Origin: a virus | Virus record (IMG/VR): IMGVR_UViG_3300008113_000107 | Span: 1 to 42,533 of that record | Length of the DNA: 42,533 nt | Strand: one strand, 5' to 3' | In this document: one piece after another, positions 1 through 8,394 of the stretch | Numbering within the stretch: position 1 is the first letter of the stretch | How the letters are laid out: each line of letters opens with the position of its first letter | Program-made: the position numbers and the translations under genes | Notes under the pieces: generated by a model | Told to the model about the DNA's origin: nothing | Database searches by the model: none | The model's input: the letters and a program-made list of their open reading frames with translations, nothing else

Positions 1-91
1 ACTTTACTTTATAAAAAGATAAAAAATAATATCTAACATAATTTAAAGAGAGGGGAGGGGGGGTCTCGCAAAATACACCCCCCCTCTGCAT
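1..91. repeat. Terminal direct repeat, left copy
   Basis: This stretch is repeated at the right end of the window. The copies are identical except that the C-run near their ends is 7 C here and 8 C at the right. The repeat holds the end of the last gene (the 79-residue protein ending near the right edge) and the G/C-tract hairpin. It shows that the contig wraps around, so the real genome is about 42.44 kb. Whether it is a true terminal repeat or an assembly overlap cannot be decided from sequence. Confidence 0.95.
55..86. other. G-tract/C-tract hairpin at the genome join
   Basis: GAGGGGGGGT (55-64) pairs perfectly with ACCCCCCCTC (77-86) around a 12-base loop. The loop reads CTCGCAAAATAC, which matches the upstream box of the promoters at 23.2-27.5 kb, but no TATAAT follows 19 nt later. 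No T-tract follows the right arm, so it is not a standard terminator. An upstream run of four G adds to the G-rich strand. It lies between the last gene of the replication block and the metallophosphoesterase gene. It could be a packaging or end signal or a transcription-blocking structure; the role is unknown. Confidence 0.6.
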
Positions 92-186
92 CGCCCAGCC
101 CTCCAAAAATGCCCCGGGGGAACAAAAAAGTAGAACAAGACCCTTATTTGTTCGACCTAAACTATTAAGGAAGGGGAAAAGTTAGT
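92..186. other. Intergenic leader before the metallophosphoesterase
   Basis: Non-coding. With the wrapped right end, the gap between genes is about 240 bases. It contains the palindrome CCCCGGGG near 112-119 and an A-rich stretch. A strong ribosome binding site, AAGGAAGGGG, lies about 10 bases before the ATG at 187. No convincing TATAAT promoter of the kind found at 23-27 kb is present. Confidence 0.5.
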
Positions 187-1398
187 ATGGGAAGTAGTAA
201 GAAAGTAAACGATCTTATTCAGCAACCTGATAATTTTATTCCACCAAAAGGAAGAACGAGCTTTACAGCAGAATTTTTGCCACACGATAAAAATCAATCA
301 ATCATTCAAGCAACTACAGACAACGATCTTAGAGGCAAGAGCGATAAAGAAATTGAAAAGTTTATAAAGTCTCAAGGCGGACATATTCCTCAGGGGTATC
401 GCGCGAGACTCGTCGAGATTAGACATCAGACACATGGTTGGACTAGACAAAAGCAAGGACAAGACGCTTTAACTAAACCAACCTTTTGGTATAAATTTAT
501 TGTTGAACCGATTAATGGTTATATTAACATTGATGAACTTGTTAAGAATCTATCTAAAAAGAATCCAGCAAAAAAGTATATTCCAAACAACAGTAAAGAA
601 GTTTTAACAATCTTATTTGCAGATCTTCAACTAGGAAAAATTGATGACGAAGGTGAAGGCCTTGGTGTTCAAAAAACAATTGATAAATTTATAGACAGCG
701 TTGACAAAGCTATCCATTTTTGGAGAACTAATGGTAAAGCAGAAGTTCATCTAGCGTTTGCAGGTGACTGCATAGAAGGCTTTGCTACAAGTCAAAACGG
801 AAAGCTAACTTGGAGACAGTCCTTAACACTTACTGAACAACTTAGACTTTTTAGATGGATACTTAGATACGCAATTGACTCTTTTGTAACAGCTGGCGTA
901 AGCAAGTTAGAAGTAGACGTTGTTAATGGTAATCACGATTCAGCAAGTAGCAAGTATACAGGTGTTGAGACTAGACCGGATGATGGACACGCAACCGAAA
1001 GCGCGATTGCAGTAAACGAAGCGTTAAGAACTAATCCTGAACGCTATGGACATGTAACTATATTTGTACCAAAGAAGGACCAAGACCATATTGTCAGAAA
1101 AGTAGGTTCTAGCATTATTGCTATTGCCCACGGCCATCAATGGTCTCGAGGTAAATCTATGGAATGGTTAGCCGGACAAGCTTTGAACCAACAGTCTGCA
1201 GGAGCATCTCATATTTTGCTTCATGGTCACGAACACGAACACAGTATTAAAACTAAAAAAACTAGATGGGTTATTTGCGGTGCACCATTTGAAGTTTCTA
1301 GTAATTGGTGGAAATCAAAAACTGGAGACGAATCTAAACGAGGCGCAATTGCATTTATACACCAAGACGGCGAAGCAAAAAACATAACTCTACTTTAA
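187..1398 (+). CDS. Calcineurin-like metallophosphoesterase
   Basis: 403 residues. The metallophosphoesterase motifs occur in order: a first motif at D146 (DLQLGK, with Gln148 where most members have His), GDCIEG at 193-198, GNHD at 248-251, HGH at 315-317 and HGHEHE at 346-351. These bind two metals and hydrolyse phosphodiesters; SbcD/Mre11-like DNA nucleases belong to this fold. The first about 130 residues lack a motif I recognise and may be an accessory or HTH-like domain. It follows the RNA-polymerase-like gene across the genome join and precedes the tail-fibre genes, so it may be the last gene of the replication block. A DNA-processing role is inferred; the substrate is not known. Confidence 0.85.
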   Translation: MGSSKKVNDLIQQPDNFIPPKGRTSFTAEFLPHDKNQSIIQATTDNDLRGKSDKEIEKFIKSQGGHIPQGYRARLVEIRHQTHGWTRQKQGQDALTKPTFWYKFIVEPINGYINIDELVKNLSKKNPAKKYIPNNSKEVLTILFADLQLGKIDDEGEGLGVQKTIDKFIDSVDKAIHFWRTNGKAEVHLAFAGDCIEGFATSQNGKLTWRQSLTLTEQLRLFRWILRYAIDSFVTAGVSKLEVDVVNGNHDSASSKYTGVETRPDDGHATESAIAVNEALRTNPERYGHVTIFVPKKDQDHIVRKVGSSIIAIAHGHQWSRGKSMEWLAGQALNQQSAGASHILLHGHEHEHSIKTKKTRWVICGAPFEVSSNWWKSKTGDESKRGAIAFIHQDGEAKNITLL

Positions 1399-1412
1399 AT
1401 CTAAGGAGAACC

Positions 1413-1763
1413 ATGAGTGAATTTCCAATAAAAATTCCAGCAATCAAAATTTATAGAGGTGATTCTTTTTCACAAACTTATATTTTTAAAAACAAAGAAA
1501 CGAATCAACCTAAAAATTTAGTAACTGAAGGTTGGACAAACTGGGTAGCTCAATGGAGACCAGAAATTGACTCAGACGTAGTTGTTAGTTTTTTAGTAAC
1601 TACTACTTCAGCAAATGTTGGTCAAATTACAGTATCTTTATCTGCAACACAAACTAGTAATATGAAAAAAGGTTTTTGGGACCTACAAGCAACGCAAAAC
1701 TCAACTATCAGAACATGGTTAGCTGGTAAAGTAGAGTTTGAAAAGGATGTGACTGATGTGTAA
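1413..1763 (+). CDS. Small virion (tail-fibre cluster) protein
   Basis: 116 residues, preceded by TAAGGAG seven bases before the ATG. The pattern (IKIYRGDSF near residue 11, a central WVAQWR, then WDLQAT and a closing TWLAGKVEFEKDVT) resembles small beta-rich proteins encoded beside tail fibres and upper baseplate proteins (BppU-like N-termini). No catalytic motif is seen. It overlaps the next small gene by 8 bases. A structural role is inferred from fold pattern and position. Confidence 0.6.
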   Translation: MSEFPIKIPAIKIYRGDSFSQTYIFKNKETNQPKNLVTEGWTNWVAQWRPEIDSDVVVSFLVTTTSANVGQITVSLSATQTSNMKKGFWDLQATQNSTIRTWLAGKVEFEKDVTDV

Positions 1764-1947
1764 AGAACCTAATGGAACATTAGTTATGACTACGTGTAAA
1801 TGTAGAGAAAACACTAAAAATTTAGTAATGACTAGACAATATTTCGAAGAAACACTAGCTAATAAAACACAAGCCGCAGTAAGACAAGAACGAGAAAGAA
1901 TTCTCAAACTATTAAACAATATTATTGAGGGTGATAACAATGTCTGA
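1756..1947 (+). CDS. Small unknown protein between fibre genes
   Basis: 63 residues. AAAAGGA lies 8 bases before the ATG. It overlaps both neighbours by 8 bases, the tight packing seen throughout this genome, which supports it being real. The N-terminal part has three Cys (Cys2, Cys14, Cys16); the C-terminal half is a charged amphipathic helix ([17 protein letters not shown]). I do not recognise the family. Confidence 0.55.
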   Translation: MCKEPNGTLVMTTCKCRENTKNLVMTRQYFEETLANKTQAAVRQERERILKLLNNIIEGDNNV

Positions 1948-2911
1948 GATTGATATTATTGTAACGGAAACAATCGCTGTTGAAATTCCAATAAGTCAAT
2001 CATCGACAATCATTGAAGTTCTTTCAGCTGCACCGGGTCCGCAAGGTCCTACTGGTGCTACTGGTCCTACTGGTCCTACTGGTCCTACTGGTCCTACTGG
2101 TCCTACTGGTCCTACTGGAGCTGATGGAGCCGCTGGCGTAGGTATTGCTATCGGAGGAATTCAAGGTCAAATACTTGCAAAAAACTCAGATACAAACTAC
2201 GATACAACTTGGATAGATAATTACGCTAATTGGACCTCTCAACTTAAACACGAAGTTAAATTAGCTCAACCAATGACCAAGGGTCAAGCCGTTTATGTTT
2301 CATCAGCTGATGGAACAAACATGATTGTTACAAAAGCCTCAAACATCAGCGAATCAACATCTTCAAAAACACTAGGTCTTATCGAAGCAAGTGGAAACAC
2401 TAATGATAAAGTTAAAGTTGTTACTGAAGGTTTAATATCCGGGTTAAATACTAACTTGGCTAATTCTGGAGATCCAGTTTGGCTTGGAATAGATGGAAAT
2501 TTAATATTTGGTTTAAGTAACAAACCATATGCCCCAAACCATTTAGTTTTTATTGGTATAGTTACTAGAAAAAACATTAACAATGGAGAAATATTTGTAA
2601 AAGTGCAAAACGGTTTTGAATTAAAAGAACTTCACGACGTTTCTGCTCAAACTCCTTTAAATAATGACGTATTAACTTATGAGACAGCGTCTGGTCTTTG
2701 GAAACCAACAAAAGTAGCACTTAAATATGAACACAACCAACAAGTAGCAAACACTTCTTGGTCTATCACCCACAATCTAGGTTATATGCCTAGCGTTACA
2801 ATAATTGATTCTGGCGGGAACGAAGTAGAATGCCAAATTATTTACAATAACGAAAATTCAATAACTTTGCAATTCACAGCACAATGCTCTGGAGTTGCTT
2901 ACTTATCTTAA
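1940..2911 (+). CDS. Collagen-like tail fibre protein
   Basis: 323 residues. The ATG at 1940 is chosen over an in-frame TTG at 1925 because GAGGG sits at proper spacing before it. After an N-terminal beta-rich segment of about 30 residues comes a Gly-X-Y collagen-like stretch (about residues 34-68, mostly Gly-Pro-Thr) likely to form a trimeric stalk. A beta-rich region follows, then a C-terminal domain of about 60 residues with a WSITHNLG motif shared with the next protein. Collagen repeats are common in phage fibres. This is probably a trimeric receptor-binding or fibre protein. The DNA under the collagen part is a 9-base tandem repeat. Confidence 0.8.
   Translation: MSEIDIIVTETIAVEIPISQSSTIIEVLSAAPGPQGPTGATGPTGPTGPTGPTGPTGPTGADGAAGVGIAIGGIQGQILAKNSDTNYDTTWIDNYANWTSQLKHEVKLAQPMTKGQAVYVSSADGTNMIVTKASNISESTSSKTLGLIEASGNTNDKVKVVTEGLISGLNTNLANSGDPVWLGIDGNLIFGLSNKPYAPNHLVFIGIVTRKNINNGEIFVKVQNGFELKELHDVSAQTPLNNDVLTYETASGLWKPTKVALKYEHNQQVANTSWSITHNLGYMPSVTIIDSGGNEVECQIIYNNENSITLQFTAQCSGVAYLS
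2045..2116 (+). repeat. 9-base tandem repeat encoding Gly-Pro-Thr
   Basis: Eight consecutive 9-base units. Seven read GGTCCTACT and the second has GCT in place of CCT. The unit is a multiple of three, so gain or loss of units keeps the reading frame and only changes the collagen stalk length. Seven identical copies at the DNA level, despite codon degeneracy, suggest recent slippage. Confidence 0.95.
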
Positions 2912-2921
2912 GGAATAAAAA

Positions 2922-4268
2922 ATGGCTAAACTATTTTTGACAAACATTAACCTAAACACAAATGAACTACAATTTCCTGTAATTCACAAACTAGCAACCG
3001 CACCAACCTCACCTGCACCTGTTTTGGGTCAGATGTATTTCAACACAACCGACAAATTCCTATATTTGTACGATGGAACCGCTTGGGATAAGATTACTCT
3101 ATCTGGAGAAATTGTTGACGCTGATATTAAAACCGGCGCAGCTATTGATAAAGCTAAGATTAGCGGAACAGCAATTACTGCTGCAGACACCGGTACTGTC
3201 ACATCAACTATGATCGCTGATGCGACAATTGTTAATGCCGATATTAGCGGCTCAGCTGCGATTGCACTATCTAAACTAGCAACAAACCCGTTGTCTAGAA
3301 CAAACCACACAGACACACAACTAGCATCAACTATTTCTAACTTCGACACTGCAGTTAGAACTTCTCGCCTAGATCAAATGACTGCACCATCAGCTTCTGT
3401 TGCGTTTAACAACCAAAAGATTACTGGTCTAGCAGATCCAACGCTTGCACAAGATGCTGCAACCAAAGCATATGTTGATGCTGCTCGCCAGGGTCTAGAT
3501 GTTAAGGATTCTGTAAAGGTTGCAAGCACTGCAAACGTTGCTCTTACCGGAACTCAGACTATTGATACTGTATCTGTAGCTGTTGGTGATAGAGTACTTC
3601 TAAAAAACCAAACTGCAGGAGCAGAAAATGGTATTTGGGTTGTAGCCTCTGGCGCGTGGGCGCGAGCTGACGATGCAAACACTGCAGCTAAACTAAACTC
3701 AGGTGCATTCGTATTTGTCGAACAAGGATCTCAATCAGATTCTGGCTGGGTAATGACAACGGATGGAACAATTACACTTGGAACTACAGTTCTAGCTTGG
3801 GCTCAATTCTCAGGTGCCGGACAAATTGTTGCAGGTGCAGGTCTAACAAAAACTGGTAACACTATCGACGTAGCAACAGCTAGCACTGCTAGAATCGTTG
3901 TTAACGCAGATAATATTGACTTGGCAACCGTATCTGTTTCAAGCACTGGAGCCCCAAAAGGTACATCTAGCGTTATTGGCATTTCTGCTGACTCTTACGG
4001 TAGAATAACTACTATTGGTACAGCTACAGACAAATTTGCAGGACCAAACCCTCTTCTAACTCTAAGCGGACAAGTTGGGACATGGACTGTAAACCACAAC
4101 CTAGGAACATCTGATGTTATTGCACAAGTACGTCAAATCTCAAACAACGAAGTAGTAGAAGCAGATATTGAATTTACTTCGACCTCCGTTATTACTGTAA
4201 GATTAACTGCACCATCACCAGCAACCAACATTGCAGCAGATTCATACAGAATTGTAGTAATGGCTTAA
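2922..4268 (+). CDS. Tail fibre protein
   Basis: 448 residues, with TAAGGA eight bases before the ATG. The N-terminal part has the LGQMYFNTTDKFLYLYDGTAW pattern of fibre heads. Next are short repeats (VDADIKTGAAIDKAKISG and related units, residues about 65-120), and then the widespread fibre module with DRVLLKNQT, ENGIWVV, SGWVMTTDG and AQFSGAGQI (about 200-305). The C-terminal about 70 residues contain WTVNHNLG and match the end of the preceding fibre protein. Together with the neighbouring collagen-like protein it probably builds the host-recognition fibre. Confidence 0.85.
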   Translation: MAKLFLTNINLNTNELQFPVIHKLATAPTSPAPVLGQMYFNTTDKFLYLYDGTAWDKITLSGEIVDADIKTGAAIDKAKISGTAITAADTGTVTSTMIADATIVNADISGSAAIALSKLATNPLSRTNHTDTQLASTISNFDTAVRTSRLDQMTAPSASVAFNNQKITGLADPTLAQDAATKAYVDAARQGLDVKDSVKVASTANVALTGTQTIDTVSVAVGDRVLLKNQTAGAENGIWVVASGAWARADDANTAAKLNSGAFVFVEQGSQSDSGWVMTTDGTITLGTTVLAWAQFSGAGQIVAGAGLTKTGNTIDVATASTARIVVNADNIDLATVSVSSTGAPKGTSSVIGISADSYGRITTIGTATDKFAGPNPLLTLSGQVGTWTVNHNLGTSDVIAQVRQISNNEVVEADIEFTSTSVITVRLTAPSPATNIAADSYRIVVMA

Positions 4269-4277
4269 GGATAAAAT

Positions 4278-4991
4278 ATGACTAGAGCATTTGTAACAGG
4301 TATAAGCACTAATGGCCCATTTTCTATAACGGGTGTAAACTCGCCAGTTAGTTTAAACGGTAGCAATGGTACAAGTAATCAAGTTCTAACAAGTACTGGA
4401 GCAGGAACTACACCTATCTGGGCAACACCAACCGTATCTGTTGATCAAACATTATTGTATCCAGGTTATATTTATACAAGTAGCTCTAACTATGCTCTAG
4501 ACTTTGCTGGTTCTGCTGGAGGTCAAAGCATATTAGGTTCTACAACTAGAGGTTTTCCTATGGATGCCGGTTATACATATGACTTTGATTTATATTTTAT
4601 GGTTGGTCAAACATACGCAACATCTACTACAATGTCTCTTTCTTTTGGATATGATTTCAGTACCATATCTGGTTCACCAACTCAATCACATGCTTTCTTT
4701 AACCAAGTATCAACATCAACTATATTGGGAGCATCAGGAACAACTACTCAGTCTAGAACCACTGGAGGATCAGTAACTATTGTTGCTGCTGTAACTACAG
4801 GCTCTAGATATGCGGCTGTTGTTTCCAGAGGACAAGTTAGAGTTAGCGGAACTGGGCAAATGAAGATATTTCCAAAAATAACCGCAAGCATCACTTCAGA
4901 TAACGGTGTAACCGTATATTCTGATTTAGCTTTTAAGGTTAGACGCGTAGGAACAAACGCCGTTACAACTATTGGAACGTGGACAACTTAA
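4278..4991 (+). CDS. Virion protein in tail-fibre cluster
   Basis: 237 residues, rich in Ser, Thr and Gly with alternating beta pattern and few charges, typical of fibre or receptor-binding proteins. The N-terminal VNSPVSLNGSNGTSNQVLTS pattern is like fibre adaptor repeats. It is 9 bases downstream of the tail fibre gene and followed by the packaging genes, so it is probably the last fibre-cluster gene. No enzyme motif is seen; the exact role is unknown. Confidence 0.6.
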   Translation: MTRAFVTGISTNGPFSITGVNSPVSLNGSNGTSNQVLTSTGAGTTPIWATPTVSVDQTLLYPGYIYTSSSNYALDFAGSAGGQSILGSTTRGFPMDAGYTYDFDLYFMVGQTYATSTTMSLSFGYDFSTISGSPTQSHAFFNQVSTSTILGASGTTTQSRTTGGSVTIVAAVTTGSRYAAVVSRGQVRVSGTGQMKIFPKITASITSDNGVTVYSDLAFKVRRVGTNAVTTIGTWTT

Positions 4992-5008
4992 TAATTTAGG
5001 AGGTGAAC

Positions 5009-5350
5009 ATGTCAACCATCAAAAAAACAGAAACAAAAAAAATAAGAAGACCTCCGGCTACAACTCCGGAAGCAAGAGAAAATCAAATGATCGCACTTGC
5101 TTTTGATTTAGCCGAAAAACAACTTATCGATGGTTCGGCTTCATCTCAAGTTATTACACACTATTTAAAACTAGCGACCACAAGAGAACAAATTGAAAAA
5201 GAGAAATTAGAACTAGAAAAACAACTTCTAAAAGCTAGAACAGAGACTATTGAATCTGCTAAGCGAGTAGAAGAACTCTATGCAAACGCACTAAACGCTA
5301 TGCGTGGATATCAAGGCACAGAAGTAGATGACGAGGAGTATGATGATTAG
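5009..5350 (+). CDS. Coiled-coil protein next to terminase cluster
   Basis: 113 residues. The ATG at 5009 lies 5 bases after AGGAGG; an in-frame GTG at 5003 overlaps that site and is rejected. The pattern RPPATTPEARENQMIALAFD followed by AEKQL...SSQVITHYLKL and a long charged helix with an acidic tail is a conserved phage family usually found just upstream of an HNH nuclease and the large terminase. That position suggests a small-terminase-like or packaging accessory role, but no small terminase motif proves it. It overlaps the HNH gene by 8 bases. Confidence 0.65.
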   Translation: MSTIKKTETKKIRRPPATTPEARENQMIALAFDLAEKQLIDGSASSQVITHYLKLATTREQIEKEKLELEKQLLKARTETIESAKRVEELYANALNAMRGYQGTEVDDEEYDD

Positions 5351-5750
5351 ATCATATTCTGAATTAATAAGACTGAACACCTTTGAGGAAAGATATGAAT
5401 ATTTAAAACTAAAAGGTTCAGTTGGAAAATCTACTTTTGGCTTTGATAGATACATCAATCAACAATTTTATAGATCTGCACAATGGAAAAATATTCGTAA
5501 CCATGTAATAGCCAGAGACCAAGGTTTGGATTTGGCTTTTCAGGGTTACGAAATATACGATAGGATAATTATTCACCATATGAATCCCATGAGTGTTGAA
5601 GATATAGAACACGGAGATAATGATATTCTAAATCCCGAATTTTTAATTTGTACAACCCATAAAACACATAACGCTATACACTATGGCGATAAGAATCTAC
5701 TAGCGTTACCGTTTGTTGAAAGAAATTTAAACGACACAAAACTTTGGTAG
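5343..5750 (+). CDS. HNH endonuclease
   Basis: 135 residues from the ATG at 5343, which has GAGGAG at 4-5 bases; ATGs at 5340 and 5328 are too close to, or upstream of, that site. The HNH core is visible: WKNIRNHVIARDQG, then IIHHMNPM, DILNPEFLI and THKTHNAIHYG. HNH proteins encoded beside the large terminase assist genome end cleavage in HK97-type phages. Here a coiled-coil protein, the HNH and the terminase are in order, so a packaging role is more likely than homing. A homing-type HNH occurs separately near 36.6 kb. Confidence 0.85.
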   Translation: MIRSYSELIRLNTFEERYEYLKLKGSVGKSTFGFDRYINQQFYRSAQWKNIRNHVIARDQGLDLAFQGYEIYDRIIIHHMNPMSVEDIEHGDNDILNPEFLICTTHKTHNAIHYGDKNLLALPFVERNLNDTKLW

Positions 5751-5765
5751 AATTAAGGATCATCA

Positions 5766-5927
5766 ATGACGGACTTAACTAAAAAAGAGTCATTTTACTT
5801 TATGTTATTTGCATTTTTAGCATTAACTGTATTAATTAGTTCGCTATTTATTTGGTCTCAGACTCAAGAAAATTGCTGGAGTAAATATGACACAGAACAA
5901 CAAGCAATTCAGGAGTGTGAACAATAA
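5766..5927 (+). CDS. Single-pass membrane protein, 53 residues
   Basis: The start ATG follows AAGGA, and the stop overlaps the next ATG by one base (TAATG), suggesting translational coupling. One hydrophobic span lies at residues about 10-30. A short C-terminal part contains Cys37 and Cys51 and could carry a disulfide if outside the membrane. It sits between the HNH nuclease and the connector gene. The family is not recognised. Confidence 0.65.
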   Translation: MTDLTKKESFYFMLFAFLALTVLISSLFIWSQTQENCWSKYDTEQQAIQECEQ

Positions 5928-6271
5928 TGAGTAGTATTTTACAAGACGTAAAAAAACTTTTACATATTCCAGCTGAATACGATGCATTTGATACAGACAT
6001 AACTATACATATTAACTCTGCATTTTCTACACTGCATCAATTAGGCGTAGGAACAACAAATCCTTTTTCTATAACAGATAGTGATAGCGAATGGGTTGAT
6101 TTTACACAAAGCAACACAGCAATAAACTCAGTAAAAACTTATATTTGGGCAAAAGTTAAACTAGCATTTGACCCACCAGGAACATCGTTCCACCTGCAAG
6201 CATTAAACGATATTTGTAAAGAACTAGAGTATCGTTTAAATACAGAATCGGAAGCAAAAGCAAATGTATAA
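5927..6271 (+). CDS. gp6-like head-tail connector
   Basis: 114 residues, mainly helical. The pattern (SSILQDVKKLLHIP, then DITIHINSAFSTLHQLGVG, a WVDF segment and KTYIWAKVKLAFDPP) matches the phage Gp6-like head-tail connector/DNA-packaging family that forms a ring under the portal. It lies upstream of terminase and portal rather than after the capsid gene. Its 3' end overlaps the next gene by 8 bases. Confidence 0.75.
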   Translation: MSSILQDVKKLLHIPAEYDAFDTDITIHINSAFSTLHQLGVGTTNPFSITDSDSEWVDFTQSNTAINSVKTYIWAKVKLAFDPPGTSFHLQALNDICKELEYRLNTESEAKANV

Positions 6272-6620
6272 TGAAGAAATTAACACCCTAATACATGCTG
6301 GTAAAAAAGGTATGAAGTGGGGCGTAAGAAAAGATAGATCTATTGATTATACATCTTCAAGAACTATCGGATCTAAAATACCATCTAAACTTTCTAACGA
6401 AGAACTAAAAAAAGTAATAACTAGAATGCAGTTAGAAAGACAATATAAAGACATTAACCCTATAGGCGCTAAATCCATAACTGGTAGCTTAAGTTCTGGA
6501 AACAAAGCAGTTTTGGCCATTTTAGCAGTAGGCACAACCATAAACTCTGCAATTGCTTTTTCTAATTCTGCAGCTGGCGCACGCATTAAAGCTACAATTG
6601 TAGAACGTCTATCTAATTAA
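6264..6620 (+). CDS. Small protein with HAGKKGMKWGVR tag (first copy)
   Basis: 118 residues. His11 begins the motif HAGKKGMKWGVR (residues 11-22), shared almost base for base with the gene after the terminase. A charged helical segment follows (SNEELKKVITRMQLERQY, about 44-61), then a hydrophobic stretch at about 81-105 that could cross a membrane. Proteins carrying this tag are frequent around terminase, portal and capsid genes of phages; their function is not known to me. The overlap with the connector gene puts it firmly in the packaging operon. Confidence 0.75.
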   Translation: MYNEEINTLIHAGKKGMKWGVRKDRSIDYTSSRTIGSKIPSKLSNEELKKVITRMQLERQYKDINPIGAKSITGSLSSGNKAVLAILAVGTTINSAIAFSNSAAGARIKATIVERLSN

Positions 6621-6638
6621 TAGAAAGGAGGATTGGAT

Positions 6639-8384
6639 ATGAGTCTTTCAAATAGAGCAACTCCTAAATATTATGGAGAGTTTCGAGATGCAGTTATAAG
6701 AGGAGAAATCCCAGTAAATAAAGAAATTGCATTAGAGATGAATCGAATTGATGATCTTATAGCTAATCCTAATTTTTATTACGACGAAACAGCAATTGAT
6801 GGTTTTGTTAAATATTGCGAAAACGAATTAACCCTAACTGATGGCGGCGATCTACATTTGCTAGATAGTTTTAAACTATGGGCAGAAGCCGCACTTAGTT
6901 GGTTTTATTATGTAGAAAGAAGCGTATACGAACCAGGAGACGATAACCATGGCGGTAGATACGTTAGACGAATGATTAAAAAACGTCTAGTCAGTAAGCA
7001 GTACTTGATCGTTGCTCGAGGAGCAGCTAAATCAATGTACGCAATGGCCATGCAAAGCTACTTTTTAAATGTAAACACTTCAACTACTCACCAAATAACT
7101 ACTGCGCCAACTATGAAACAAGCCGAAGAAATTATGTCTCCTTTTAGAACAGCTATCACCCGCGCGCGAGGCCCTTTGTTTAAATTCTTAACAGAGGGCT
7201 CTCTACAAAACACTACTGGTGCAAAGTCTAATAGATTAAAATTAGCTTCAACTAAAAAAGGTATTGAAAACTTTTTAACTGGATCTTTGCTTGAGATTAG
7301 ACCAATGTCTATAAATAAGCTCCAAGGACTTAGACCTTTCTTATCTACTATTGATGAATGGTTGTCTGGAGACATTAGAGAAGACGTAGTTGGTGCAATT
7401 GAACAAGGAGCCTCTAAGCTAGATGACTATTTAATTATTGCTATGAGTTCAGAAGGTACTGTTCGAAACGGAAGCGGCGATACAATCAAAATGGAACTAA
7501 TGGACATTTTAAAAGGTGACTATTACAACCCACACGTATCAATATTTTACTACAAGCTAGACGAATTAGAAGAAGTTAACGATCCATCTATGTGGTTAAA
7601 AGCTAATCCTAATTTAGGAAAAACCGTAAGCTACGAAACTTATCAACTGGATGTTGAAAGAGCTGAAAAAGCTCCAGCATCAAGAAACGACATTTTAGCT
7701 AAACGTTTTGGTATACCTATGGAAGGTTACACATACTTCTTTACATACGAAGAAACACTACCTCACAGAAAGCGTGAATTTTGGAAGATGCCTTGTTCTT
7801 TAGGGGCCGATCTTTCACAAGGAGACGACTTTTGTGCTTTTACTTTCATGTTTCCATTAAGCGATGGTTCTTTTGGTATTAAAACTAGAAGTTACATTTC
7901 ATCTTTAACTCTTATGAAACTACCTGGAGCTATGCGCATTAAGTATGACGAATTCTTAAGAGAAGGAAGCTTACAAGTACTAGAATGTACTGTTTTAGAC
8001 ATGATGGAAGTTTATGAAGACCTAGAACATTTTATTGCAGACAACGAGTATGACGTTAGATCTTTTGGATTTGACCCGTACAACGCAAAGGAGTTTGTAA
8101 CTAGATGGGAAGGCGAAAACGGTCCTTTTGGAATAGAGAAAGTTATCCAAGGTTCTAAAACAGAGTCTGTTCCACTTGGCGAACTAAAAGCTCTTTCTGG
8201 AGAAAGAATGCTCATATTTGACCAATCACTAATGTCTTTTGCTATGGGTAATGCCATTACTTTAGAAGATACTAATGGTAACAGAAAATTATTGAAAAAA
8301 AGACAAGATCAAAAAATTGATAATGTCGCCGCAATGATCGATGCATATATTGCGTATAAATTAAACAAAGAAGCCTTTGAGTAG
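6639..8384 (+). CDS. terL: Terminase large subunit
   Basis: 581 residues. The ATG at 6639 is 7 bases after AGGAGG; a TTG at 6633 is too close to it. The ATPase part has a Walker A-like VARGAAKS (125-132) and Walker B TIDE (Asp239, Glu240). The nuclease part has LGADLSQGDD (Asp391), FGFDPYNAKEFV and a final Asp568 in MIDAYIAYKL, the usual acidic triad. It translocates DNA into the prohead through the portal and cuts genome ends. Neighbours are the two tagged small proteins, the HNH nuclease and the portal gene. Confidence 0.95.
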   Translation: MSLSNRATPKYYGEFRDAVIRGEIPVNKEIALEMNRIDDLIANPNFYYDETAIDGFVKYCENELTLTDGGDLHLLDSFKLWAEAALSWFYYVERSVYEPGDDNHGGRYVRRMIKKRLVSKQYLIVARGAAKSMYAMAMQSYFLNVNTSTTHQITTAPTMKQAEEIMSPFRTAITRARGPLFKFLTEGSLQNTTGAKSNRLKLASTKKGIENFLTGSLLEIRPMSINKLQGLRPFLSTIDEWLSGDIREDVVGAIEQGASKLDDYLIIAMSSEGTVRNGSGDTIKMELMDILKGDYYNPHVSIFYYKLDELEEVNDPSMWLKANPNLGKTVSYETYQLDVERAEKAPASRNDILAKRFGIPMEGYTYFFTYEETLPHRKREFWKMPCSLGADLSQGDDFCAFTFMFPLSDGSFGIKTRSYISSLTLMKLPGAMRIKYDEFLREGSLQVLECTVLDMMEVYEDLEHFIADNEYDVRSFGFDPYNAKEFVTRWEGENGPFGIEKVIQGSKTESVPLGELKALSGERMLIFDQSLMSFAMGNAITLEDTNGNRKLLKKRQDQKIDNVAAMIDAYIAYKLNKEAFE

Positions 8385-8394
8385 GAGGAACAAA

